Assembly (NCBI GenBank): GCA_938015435.1
Contig: CALLPN010000010.1
Location: forward strand, 94,334 to 158,333
Length of the DNA stretch: 64,000 bases
Source of the DNA: an uncultured Saprospiraceae bacterium
GTDB lineage: Bacteria > Bacteroidota > Bacteroidia > Chitinophagales > Saprospiraceae
Direction of reading: 5' to 3'
Of this stretch, positions 18,843-27,247 are shown piece by piece. Made by a program: the position numbers and the translations under genes. The number at the start of each line of letters is the position of its first letter. The stretch's first letter is position 1. The notes beneath the pieces are model-generated. The model had not been told where the DNA came from. It saw nothing but the letters and a program-made list of their open reading frames with translations, and made no database searches.

Positions 18843-20231
18843 ATGAAATCCCTTTTCACTTACTTACTAATTATATCGTTTTTCACATCCTTCTCACAAT
18901 CTTTTACAGAATCCCTGATTTACAACAATCAAGAAGGTGGAGTGCAAAGGAGTATTGCAACTGCTGATTTTGATGGCGATGGATTACAAGATGTATTGAT
19001 GGCCGGAAGTAGCCCTAATGTATTCTGGGTAAAAAACTTAGGAAATAATCAATTTGGGGTGAAACAAACAATATTCGATGATGAAATATTTGGGGAAAGA
19101 GCAAAACCTATAGATATAAATAATGATGGCTTAATGGATATTGCTGCGGCCTGTTCTTTTAGCAATGTAATCGTAACCATTTTAAGTAATGGGGATGGAA
19201 CTTTTGAAAATGCAGTTGTTTTAGAAAATCAATTAGAGCCTCTTACTGATCTTAAAATATTTGACATAGACAACGATGGATTTGACGATATATCATACAG
19301 CACATATAGCTCTTCAAATCAAGTTGGAAAAATATATTGGAATAAGAACGACGGTAATGGCGGATTTCTTTCTAGAGCTGTGATCGCACCCAACTCGTTG
19401 GAAACTTTTAATATAGAATTTGCAGATATTGATGGTGACGATCTTTTTGATCTCATATCATTATCTCATTGGGATGATAAATTTGTATGGTTTAAAAATA
19501 TGGACAACGGAAATTTTTCTTCTGAAATAGAAGTTCGTCCTTTAGGCGAAAGTCTCGGAGAAAGGGCTCTATATACTGAAGACATGGATGCCGATGGAGA
19601 CATTGATTTATTAACTTATGTAAGCCCTGATATCGTAATTTACAACAATGACGGAAGTGGCAATTTCACAACAAGCACAATTTCTATATCTAGTTTTAGT
19701 TGGGGACTAATCGCAAGGGATTTCGATCAAGATGGCCACATGGATATTTTTAGTGGCGCCGGAGATACTGATGAAGCTATCGTTATTTATGGCGAAGGAA
19801 ATGGTTCATATCAAATGGAAGAAAAGTTAGCTCAAAACATTGGAAATATTATTGACCTCTGGATTACTGATATGGACGATGATGGTGTTCAAGATGTGCT
19901 CACTGCATCAGCATTACATGATGGATTTTCATTATTTACCAATAACTACAATGGTCCTTTATCAATAGATCGTACAGAACAAAAAATAGAAGTAAACATA
20001 TACCCAAATCCTACATCATCCGAAATTACGATAAACTCATTAGACCTAAATGAAGTTCGTACGATAGAGATCATCAATACCGACGGACATAGAGTATTAG
20101 CTCAAAGTACAAATACAACTGATGCTATTGTGTTGTCGCTCAAAAAGCTTCCAAAAGGTTACTATGCTGTAATCTTAAAAGATTGGCATGGAAATATTGT
20201 ATCTAAAAAGAAAGTTATAAAAACTAGATAG
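18843..20231 (+). CDS. Secreted FG-GAP/VCBS repeat protein with T9SS tail
   Basis: From ATG at 18843 the product is 462 residues (a TTG nine bases upstream is in frame but unlikely). It has a signal peptide (LFTYLLIISFFTSFSQS) and then a seven-bladed integrin-like propeller. The Ca-binding FG-GAP loops include DFDGDGLQDVLM, DINNDGLMDIAA, DIDNDGFDDISY, DIDGDDLFDLIS, DMDADGDIDLLT, DFDQDGHMDIFS and DMDDDGVQDVLT. A type IX sorting domain starts VNIYPNPTSSEITINS and ends VSKKKVIKTR. It is likely a calcium-stabilised surface or secreted protein; ligand unknown. It converges with the peroxidase gene, with only 5 bp between stops. Confidence 0.9.
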   Translation: MKSLFTYLLIISFFTSFSQSFTESLIYNNQEGGVQRSIATADFDGDGLQDVLMAGSSPNVFWVKNLGNNQFGVKQTIFDDEIFGERAKPIDINNDGLMDIAAACSFSNVIVTILSNGDGTFENAVVLENQLEPLTDLKIFDIDNDGFDDISYSTYSSSNQVGKIYWNKNDGNGGFLSRAVIAPNSLETFNIEFADIDGDDLFDLISLSHWDDKFVWFKNMDNGNFSSEIEVRPLGESLGERALYTEDMDADGDIDLLTYVSPDIVIYNNDGSGNFTTSTISISSFSWGLIARDFDQDGHMDIFSGAGDTDEAIVIYGEGNGSYQMEEKLAQNIGNIIDLWITDMDDDGVQDVLTASALHDGFSLFTNNYNGPLSIDRTEQKIEVNIYPNPTSSEITINSLDLNEVRTIEIINTDGHRVLAQSTNTTDAIVLSLKKLPKGYYAVILKDWHGNIVSKKKVIKTR

Positions 20232-20236
20232 CCGAT

Positions 20237-21277
20237 TTAAAATGGATTAGAAAATCTTTCGTCATAAACTAGCGACTCATCAGTAAGGGTTAATAAAAAG
20301 GCAAGCATATCAGCTTTATCCTTTTCTGATAAGTCAAGACGAATAGGCTCACCACTTTCATCTTGTAGCAACCAGTTAAGATTAGGATGTGACTGTACAC
20401 CAGAATCATAAAAATCTATTACCTCTTCAAGAGAAGCGTATCTACCATCATGCATATACGGTGCTGTCAGTTCTATATTACGAAGACTTGGCACTCTAAA
20501 ATTTCCATCTCCAGTTCCTTCATCCACATAATCTGTATCTAAACCAATATTCGCATGAGCGTAATAGGAGTCTAGATCTCTTCCAGAATGACAAGAAGAA
20601 CAATTGTACAAATTAAACAGATCTAATCCAGCTCGTTCGCTCTCTGTATAATTTGAAAATCCAATATCATATCCTTCATCCCATTTGGAATCAAAAGTGT
20701 ATATAGATGCTAAAAACTCACTCAATGCTATTCCAATTTTATCTTCAGATATACCATCTTCGCCAAACGCTTCTTTGAATAATCTAGGATAGTATTCCGT
20801 CTGATTTAATCTTGTTATTAGTGATTCCATATTATCGAAAGCCATCTCAGAGTGATCTTTAATAGGATCCAAAACCGCGTCAGTTAGGTTACCTCTTCTG
20901 CCATCCCAAAAGTATCTTCCTCTAAAACCACTATTCATAAGCGCTGAACTATTACGCTTAGACAACTCACCGAACAATCCTTCGCTTACTTTTTTATCAT
21001 CAGCAAAAGCAGCCGCCTGATTATGACAACTTGCACATGAGGTTGAATTGTTTAAAGACAACAATTTATCGTAAAATAGTATCCTTCCTAAACTTGCTTC
21101 CTCGTCGCTTTTATTGAAACGCCAAAGAGTAGTATTTACATTATCGACATCATCAAAATAATCAAATTCAGTTACTGTAAAATCGGCTGTACGATCGATA
21201 TTGTCCTTATCCAAATCTGCACAGGAACTAAAACAAAAGATTAACATAAAAACTGAAAACATTTTAAGAACATTCAT
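20237..21277 (-). CDS. Di-haem cytochrome c peroxidase (MauG/CCP family) lipoprotein
   Basis: The 346-residue product has a lipoprotein signal (FCFSSC, Cys19) and two c-type haem sites: CASCH (81-85) and CSSCH (in YNCSSCHSGRD, about residue 226). The GRxLFYD, FWDGRR and YMHDGRYASLEEVIDFYDSG segments are typical of bacterial di-haem peroxidases. They reduce H2O2 with electrons from small cytochromes, or in MauG-type members oxidise proteins. The MHDGRY region carries the distal or sixth-ligand Met-His typical of the family. It lies 29 bp downstream of a beta-barrel gene on the same strand and may share its transcript. Confidence 0.9.
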   Translation of the reverse strand: MNVLKMFSVFMLIFCFSSCADLDKDNIDRTADFTVTEFDYFDDVDNVNTTLWRFNKSDEEASLGRILFYDKLLSLNNSTSCASCHNQAAAFADDKKVSEGLFGELSKRNSSALMNSGFRGRYFWDGRRGNLTDAVLDPIKDHSEMAFDNMESLITRLNQTEYYPRLFKEAFGEDGISEDKIGIALSEFLASIYTFDSKWDEGYDIGFSNYTESERAGLDLFNLYNCSSCHSGRDLDSYYAHANIGLDTDYVDEGTGDGNFRVPSLRNIELTAPYMHDGRYASLEEVIDFYDSGVQSHPNLNWLLQDESGEPIRLDLSEKDKADMLAFLLTLTDESLVYDERFSNPF

Positions 21278-21306
21278 AAGACCTAAAAATTTATTCGTTA
21301 TGACAA

Positions 21307-21960
21307 TTAGAATTTATAAAAAAGAACGAGATAAGAAGGAGCATGATATCTGGTACCGTAGCTAAACTTAGTTTCTTTCTCATTATCTCTACCTCCTGAA
21401 TCAAACTTAAGATTAGTTCCAGTATAATCTATTACAAATATATAGGACATTTCGGTATAGAGAGAAAGCCTTTCCGTAAAGGAATATTGTAACCCAGCAA
21501 AGATCCCACCTCCAGTTTCTACAATATACGTACTTCGTTTGTTATCGAATTGAGAATTATTATCATCTGACACGCCAATAGAATTATAGTCCACACCTAG
21601 CAAATAATCACCGCCGCCGATAAATTTGAGTTTTTCTGTGATAGCTTTACTTTTACCCAATCCAGTACTAAAGTCAATTCCAAATCCATTATTCGAAACT
21701 GTCCTGTCTTCATCATCAGTCTCAATACTTCCTTGGATATCGAGACCTACAGCAATTCTTCTGACTTCTTCGTCATCCCACGAATTAAAATAAAACTGAA
21801 ATGGAGCTACAGTACCAATATCAATATCAGAGGGTATAAAGTTGTTAATGAAATTAAATCCAACACCTACTTCTTTATATTTCCAATCTTCTTCCTCAGA
21901 TTGAGCGTTAAGACTAGACAAGAAAAAAAAAGAAAACACTATTACTTTTAAACATTCCAT
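21307..21960 (-). CDS. Outer-membrane beta-barrel protein, unknown function
   Basis: The 217-residue product has a signal peptide (VIVFSFFFLSSLNAQS). About eight amphipathic beta strands follow (for example VGVGFNFINNF, PFQFYFNSW, GIFAGLQYSF, LSLYTEMSYIFVI), and it ends in an aromatic residue (YLVLFYKF), as outer-membrane barrels do. The size fits an 8-stranded OmpA/OmpW-type barrel. It sits 29 bp upstream of the cytochrome c peroxidase gene on the same strand, so the two may be co-expressed. Confidence 0.75.
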   Translation of the reverse strand: MECLKVIVFSFFFLSSLNAQSEEEDWKYKEVGVGFNFINNFIPSDIDIGTVAPFQFYFNSWDDEEVRRIAVGLDIQGSIETDDEDRTVSNNGFGIDFSTGLGKSKAITEKLKFIGGGDYLLGVDYNSIGVSDDNNSQFDNKRSTYIVETGGGIFAGLQYSFTERLSLYTEMSYIFVIDYTGTNLKFDSGGRDNEKETKFSYGTRYHAPSYLVLFYKF

Positions 21961-22071
21961 AAACTAATATAACCATTTTATATTAAGGAAGACGGGGAGA
22001 ATTCTTACATGGGTTGGTTATAATACAGATTATTCATGATTTTATTTGAAAAGCATAGAACAAATATGCTT

Positions 22072-22632
22072 TTAGGCCTTTAACAATTCTATTATTTTTG
22101 TGCGCTCATCATCATCTGCCACGTTTAACAATCTATCATCTTTTGGCAACTCTATGAGGTTAGACCCTGCGTGCTTAAGCAAATCTTGCAGCGTTATTTT
22201 GCCTTCCATTACGTCAGTAACTAATAGTTCTAGTAAAGCTTTTTCAAAAATCGCAGGAAATGGTTCTATATACGGAGTTCCACTTTGACGAAAACAAACA
22301 ATCGTATCTTCGTCTTGATAGGTATCTAGCAGCTGCTTAATTATCTCTGCATCTATCAAAGGCATATCGCAAGGAACTAAAAGAGCTGCTTCTGCTCCTT
22401 CATCATTGAGTAAGGATATAATTGCGTGAATAGCTCCCTTCCCTTCATACAGTGAACCTAGTATTTTGTATTCGCATTCCAACTCAAGCTCTGATCTTTC
22501 TGTGATATAAGTCTCCAGTCCCATACTAGATAATATCTTAGCCGTATGTAACTCTTGAGGCATTCCGTAATAAGTTTGTGCTACTCGATTCTCGGCGTTT
22601 CCTGCTAATACTATTGCTAATGGTTTTTTCAT
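22072..22632 (-). CDS. MobA-like NTP transferase with degenerate nucleotide-binding motif
   Basis: From the ATG at 22632 (MKKPLAIVLAG) the product is 186 residues; an upstream ATG at 22686 would start inside the repeat and is unlikely. The fold matches MobA/GT-A nucleotidyltransferases: an N-terminal strand-glycine loop, YEGKGAIHAIISLL and the metal-binding LLVPCDMPLID. The usual LAGGxSxRMGxDK signature is replaced by VLAGNAENRVAQTYYG, so the GG, the RMG and the lysine are lost. It may be a diverged MobA or an inactive relative. A 71-bp tandem repeat lies between its start and the TonB receptor gene. Confidence 0.65.
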   Translation of the reverse strand: MKKPLAIVLAGNAENRVAQTYYGMPQELHTAKILSSMGLETYITERSELELECEYKILGSLYEGKGAIHAIISLLNDEGAEAALLVPCDMPLIDAEIIKQLLDTYQDEDTIVCFRQSGTPYIEPFPAIFEKALLELLVTDVMEGKITLQDLLKHAGSNLIELPKDDRLLNVADDDERTKIIELLKA

Positions 22633-22660
22633 GATTTGCCATTTGAACTTCAATAATGTA

Positions 22661-22802
22661 AACGAGCCCATGTGTTTGCTTCGCAAGCCACATTATACTC
22701 TTGTTTACGTGTTTACTGCGTAAACACTTTTAACGAGCCCATGTGTTTGCTTCGCAAGCCACATTATACTCTTGTTTACGTGTCTACTTCCTAAACACTT
22801 AT
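22661..22802 (+). repeat. Two tandem copies of a 71-bp hairpin-rich element
   Basis: Copy 1 is 22661-22731 and copy 2 is 22732-22802. Each starts AACGAGCCCATGTG and holds a stem ATGTG...CACAT (22670-22693 in copy 1). Copy 1 also has a perfect palindrome GTGTTTAC-TGC-GTAAACAC (22709-22727) that is degraded in copy 2. They sit between the TonB receptor stop and the MobA-like start on the minus strand. Related hairpin sequences occur near 38190 and, inverted, near 43265. Confidence 0.85.
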
Positions 22803-25082
22803 TTAAAAAGTCCCTTTAATACTTATACTCGGTATGATTGGTAATTGATCTTCTCTTTGATATTCTACCCTATCAAAAAAGAATATATTATCTCTGTTGT
22901 AAGCGTTAGTTACAGCCGCTGTGATTTCTAAACCAAACCTTTTAGAGAATTCTAATTTCTTTCTTACCGAAAGATCTAATCTATGGTAATAAGGTAATCT
23001 ACCTCCGTTACGCTCATCAGAATAAATAATACCAATATCATCAGGATTAGATGTGATTACATCTGTTTCTACTCCTCCAAGAAGACTTATGAAATTATAA
23101 AATCCTTGCGTTTGCGTAAAAGGAAATCCAGATCCTAAATTCCATCTTGCACTTACTTGCCATGTTCCTGCTTCATCTACATCAATCGTAGCTAACAAAT
23201 TAGAGTTATGTCTCCTATCAAATACAGTAGGATATTCTTGCTCTCCATCAAATCGATTGACGTAACCATGAGAGTATGTAGCATAGAAATATGCTCTAGG
23301 CAATGTATATTTCGCAGTAAAATCAATACCATATGCATTTCCATTTTCTACTGCATAGTCAGGGTCTGTATTAGATGTCTTATTTCTATTCAATACAATT
23401 AGTTGCGGAAAATCTTTGTAGTAACCTTCTATATTCACTTCCAAATTCTCTGTAAGGTTATATTCAAAACCTGCAATAACATGACTACTTCTTTGTAATT
23501 TATCTTCTAGCCTCTCACCTTCTAATCCAATCACTTGAGACTCAGGACCAGTTAAAAATCCAGAAAAAAGATTTACTACATCACGTTCATTTGATGTAGA
23601 AAGAATATTCTGAGTATATAATCCTGCCGCTGCTTTGAATCTAAAGTTATCTGTAATATTGTACTTCAGTCCTAATCTAGGCTCTATACTTAAGTTACTT
23701 TGAGATGCGTAATAATGAAGTCTTACAGAAGGTTGGAGTATAACTTTACCTCCGAAATTTTGTTTGAATTTAAAGTATGTCGCTAACTCAGTTGTATTCT
23801 GGGTATTATCAATTTTGACATTGAAGGGATTTGTAAATTCGAACTCTGTTCGCACAGATCTCAGCTCCAGTCCATAATTAAATTCACTACTCGAACCAAA
23901 AAAGGTAAAATCGAATGCACCAAGTATTTCTCTTATATCAGAAGTACGAGGATCACTATCTTCCAATAAATCGATACCATAATTAGATACTCCTAGAGTT
24001 CCGCTCATCACTAAATTACTTTTAGCTGGTATCAATCTAAAGTTTAATCCCCCTCCACTATTAGTCCAACTTATATTGGCTAAAGATGGATTATTATAAG
24101 TATCGGTAAAATTGAAACCAAAGAAATTAAAATTACTACCTGTACTTGTGTTGATAGAAATCTTACCATAGGTATCTCTAAAATCAAAAGGGAATCCTTG
24201 CTCTGGATCATCTAGAGCATATTCATACAATGCCTTTGATGTATTGTTGATCAATGATTTTTTGGATGTCAATATGAACGATGCACTATTACCGCTATCC
24301 TCATTAAACTTAGCAATTGGTCCTTCTAGGACCATTTTGGCCAAGAAAGGACTCAATGAAACGGAGCCACCTATATTCTTTTTGTTTCCGTCTCTAGTCT
24401 GAATATCTACTACAGCGGATACACGTCCACCATGCTCCGCACTAAAGCCTCCTGAAAGTACATCTACATTCTTAATGATATCCGTTTCGAATATTGAGAA
24501 AAATCCAATCGAGTGAAAAGGATTGTAAATCGTTAAGCCATCCAAAAGGATCTTATTTTGAACAGGTGATCCACCTCTAATATATATTTGACCTCCTTGA
24601 TCACCAGTAGATACCACTCCCGGTAAAATTTGCAGATACTGAGCGATATCTGGTTCACCACCAGCAGATGGCAATGCTTTAATTTCTCGAGCTGATATAC
24701 TCACCGCACTTACTTGAACTTCTGATCTTGAACGCTCTCTTCTAGCACTGATATTTACAGATTGTAGCTTGACAGAATTTTCCGTCATGAAGAGATTTTT
24801 ATTTTCTATCCTATTCTCTTTAATTACGATTTCTGATCTCACTGTATCAAACCCAATAAATGAAGCAATCAAAATGTATTCCCCTACCGGTACATCAGTC
24901 AAAGTAAAGAATCCATTGATATCAGAGTTTGTTCCTGTCGTAGTTCCATCCAAATAAACATTGGCATATATTACCGCCTCCCCTGTGTCTTTATCGTATA
25001 TGTTACCCCTGATAGTACCCTCTTGAGCAGATATCGTGGCTAAAAACAAAAAACTACAAACTATAGAATATATAAATTTCAT
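22803..25082 (-). CDS. TonB-dependent outer-membrane receptor
   Basis: The 759-residue product has a signal peptide (about 1-19) and an N-terminal carboxypeptidase-regulatory-like beta domain (EGTIRGNIYDKDTGEAVIYA, about 20-108). A plug domain (about 130-250) carries YLQILPGVVSTGDQGGQIYI and RGGSPVQNKILLDGLTIYNP. A 22-strand barrel ends in the aromatic IKGTF. It imports a ligand across the outer membrane using TonB energy. There is no SusD partner or FecR pair, so the substrate could be a siderophore, vitamin, peptide or glycan. It has its own -7 element at 25135-25142 and is followed by the 71-bp tandem repeat. Confidence 0.92.
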   Translation of the reverse strand: MKFIYSIVCSFLFLATISAQEGTIRGNIYDKDTGEAVIYANVYLDGTTTGTNSDINGFFTLTDVPVGEYILIASFIGFDTVRSEIVIKENRIENKNLFMTENSVKLQSVNISARRERSRSEVQVSAVSISAREIKALPSAGGEPDIAQYLQILPGVVSTGDQGGQIYIRGGSPVQNKILLDGLTIYNPFHSIGFFSIFETDIIKNVDVLSGGFSAEHGGRVSAVVDIQTRDGNKKNIGGSVSLSPFLAKMVLEGPIAKFNEDSGNSASFILTSKKSLINNTSKALYEYALDDPEQGFPFDFRDTYGKISINTSTGSNFNFFGFNFTDTYNNPSLANISWTNSGGGLNFRLIPAKSNLVMSGTLGVSNYGIDLLEDSDPRTSDIREILGAFDFTFFGSSSEFNYGLELRSVRTEFEFTNPFNVKIDNTQNTTELATYFKFKQNFGGKVILQPSVRLHYYASQSNLSIEPRLGLKYNITDNFRFKAAAGLYTQNILSTSNERDVVNLFSGFLTGPESQVIGLEGERLEDKLQRSSHVIAGFEYNLTENLEVNIEGYYKDFPQLIVLNRNKTSNTDPDYAVENGNAYGIDFTAKYTLPRAYFYATYSHGYVNRFDGEQEYPTVFDRRHNSNLLATIDVDEAGTWQVSARWNLGSGFPFTQTQGFYNFISLLGGVETDVITSNPDDIGIIYSDERNGGRLPYYHRLDLSVRKKLEFSKRFGLEITAAVTNAYNRDNIFFFDRVEYQREDQLPIIPSISIKGTF

Positions 25083-25134
25083 ATAACGCTTTTATCGAAA
25101 ATGGCTCAATGGCCGTGTTGTATTATTAATGTTG

Positions 25135-25142
25135 CAAATGTA
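25135..25142 (-). promoter_or_regulatory. -7 element (TACATTTG) for the TonB receptor gene
   Basis: On the minus strand this is an exact TAnnTTTG match about 52 bp before the ATG at 25082. I see no Fur-box-like palindrome beside it. Confidence 0.45.
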
Positions 25143-25230
25143 AGTATCCAATCTCTCAAAAATTGTCGCGGCTAGGATCAGTCTTCAGTACTTAGCCTTG
25201 ATCTGCCAACTTCTTACTGCTTACTTTTGC

Positions 25231-25410
25231 TTTTTATTCAAACCTACTATTGGCTCTATATTTAAGCAATAAAAACTAAGCTTAAACGAATAATCAAGCT
25301 CTATTCACTATTTTTTTTGCTTTTTACTCAAACCTACTATTGACTCTATATTTAAGCAATAAAAACTAAGCTTAAACGAGTAATCTAGCTCTATTTACTA
25401 TTTTTTTTGC
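25231..25410 (-). repeat. 90-bp tandem repeat that duplicates the 3' end of glnS
   Basis: 25231-25320 and 25321-25410 are two copies with few differences (period 90 bp). The second copy runs into the last codons and stop of glnS, and a third partial copy of the boundary (TTTTTATT...) is the glnS C-terminal Lys-rich codons themselves. Tandem duplication of the gene end plus its downstream spacer explains this best. It fills most of the 315-bp gap between the TonB receptor and glnS. Confidence 0.85.
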
Positions 25411-27077
25411 TTTTTATTATAACTATCCTTCAAGCTGACTGTAAGATTAAATACTCTCTTGTCCGCAGTACTATCACGATCTACTGAGTAATACCCCTTT
25501 CGCATGAACTGGAATTTACCTCCTTCTTTGGCTTCAACTAACGCAGGCTCCATCAATGCTTTATCATTGATAATCAACGAGTCTTCATTGTAAAACTCTA
25601 AGAAGTCTTTATCCTCATGTGATGTCGGCGTTGGATCAGTATACAAATGTCCATAGTTTCTCACTTCACAAGAAACAGCCTTATCCGCCGACACCCAGTG
25701 AATAGTACCTTTTGACTTGATTCCAGAGTTGTCTTCACCACTCTTAGTATTGTCATAATATGATGCATATACAGTTTCTATATTACCATCTGCATCGTAT
25801 TCTGCTCTTTCACAATTAACTATATAAGCAAATTTCAATCTTACATTACGTCCTGGACTCAATCTGTAGAACTTCTTAGGCGCATCTTCCATAAAGTCAT
25901 CGCGCTCTATATATAGCTCTCTACCGAATGGCATTTCTCTATATCTTGGTACTTCATCCTCAGGATTATTAAGGGCTCTCAGCGACTCCTCTTGTCCTTC
26001 TGGATAGTTGGTGATTACAAGTTTGATTGGATCTAGTACCACCATTACTCTATCTGCTACTCTATTGAGTTCATCACGTACGCATGACTCGAGTAGATTG
26101 ATCTCGATAAGATTATCTCTTTTGGCTACACCTACTTTATCGCAGAATGTACGGATCGCAGCAGCAGGATATCCCTTACGACGAAGTGCAGACAATGTAC
26201 TCATGCGTGGATCATCCCATCCAGTTACGAGGTTCTCCTCTACCAGTCGCTTGAGTCTACGCTTACTTGTAATCATGTACTCGACATTCATACGTGCAAA
26301 CTCAATCTGTCTACTTGGAAATATACCTAGCTTATCTATCATCCACTCATATAATGGTCTGTGGTGTATAAACTCTAAACTACATAATGAGTGTGTAATG
26401 TTTTCAATACTATCTGACTGTCCATGAGCGAAGTCATACATGGGATAGATACACCAATCATCACCGGTTCTATGGTGATTAGCATGCTTAATACGATAGA
26501 TCACTGGATCACGCATATGCATATTTGGGCTAGTCATATCTATCTTAGCTCTGAGTACTCTAGCACCATCCTCAAATTCCCCCGCCTTCATCTTAGTGAA
26601 TAGCTCAAGACTCTCTTCTATACTTCTTTCTCTGAATGGACTATTAGTTCCTGGCTTTGTAGGTATTCCTTTCTGTTCAGATATCTCTTCTGCACTAGAG
26701 TCATCGATATAGGCATTACCATCTTTGATCAACTTTACTGCAAATGCATATAATTGATCAAAATAGTCCGAAGCGTAATACGCCTCATTATCCCACTCAT
26801 ATCCCAGCCAAGAAATATCTCTCTTGATTGCATTGACATACTCAGTATCTTCATTAACAGGGTTAGTATCATCAAACCTAAGATTTGCTTTACCTCCATA
26901 CTTCTTCGCCATTTCGAAATTGATACAAATCGCTTTAGCGTGACCTATATGCAGATATCCATTAGGCTCAGGAGGAAATCTTGTATGTACAGTTCCCTGA
27001 TGCTTACCAGATTTGATATCCTCTTCGATGATCTCCTCTATGAAATTTAATGCTTCGTATTTTTCCTCTGAACTCAT
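25398..27077 (-). CDS. glnS: Glutaminyl-tRNA synthetase
   Basis: The 559-residue class Ic synthetase charges tRNA-Gln. The N-terminal RFPPEPNGYLHIGHAK carries the HIGH motif (43-46), and FDDTNP and DDSSAEE-type segments follow. The KMSKS-like loop is in YMITSKRRLKRL (about residue 270). A C-terminal anticodon-binding beta-barrel runs to the end. Residues ARMNVEY and GWDDPRM are as in GlnRS, not GltX. The product ends with a basic tail (YNKKQKK) whose codons are part of the downstream tandem repeat. Its presence suggests direct Gln-tRNA charging over the GatCAB route. Confidence 0.96.
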   Translation of the reverse strand: MSSEEKYEALNFIEEIIEEDIKSGKHQGTVHTRFPPEPNGYLHIGHAKAICINFEMAKKYGGKANLRFDDTNPVNEDTEYVNAIKRDISWLGYEWDNEAYYASDYFDQLYAFAVKLIKDGNAYIDDSSAEEISEQKGIPTKPGTNSPFRERSIEESLELFTKMKAGEFEDGARVLRAKIDMTSPNMHMRDPVIYRIKHANHHRTGDDWCIYPMYDFAHGQSDSIENITHSLCSLEFIHHRPLYEWMIDKLGIFPSRQIEFARMNVEYMITSKRRLKRLVEENLVTGWDDPRMSTLSALRRKGYPAAAIRTFCDKVGVAKRDNLIEINLLESCVRDELNRVADRVMVVLDPIKLVITNYPEGQEESLRALNNPEDEVPRYREMPFGRELYIERDDFMEDAPKKFYRLSPGRNVRLKFAYIVNCERAEYDADGNIETVYASYYDNTKSGEDNSGIKSKGTIHWVSADKAVSCEVRNYGHLYTDPTPTSHEDKDFLEFYNEDSLIINDKALMEPALVEAKEGGKFQFMRKGYYSVDRDSTADKRVFNLTVSLKDSYNKKQKK

Positions 27078-27179
27078 AATGCTATAATATTTCTTTCAAT
27101 GAAGAACTCTGATCTTCACTCTTATTTTAACTATTCTTTTAATGATGGGCTCCTGCCCTACATTTATTCCTTTTCTCAG

Positions 27180-27247
27180 TATCCAGTTATCTACTGCCGA
27201 CTGCCTACTGAAGACTGCCCACTGCTTACTGCCCACTGAAAACTCCT
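27180..27247. repeat. Low-complexity ACTGCC(n) heptad-like run
   Basis: Between glnS and argS there are repeated units such as ACTGCCGACTGCCTACTG and ACTGCCCACTGCTTACTG. Similar units occur near 25190 and, on the plus strand, near 43600. This looks like a slipped heptad-type repeat, not a gene. Confidence 0.6.
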
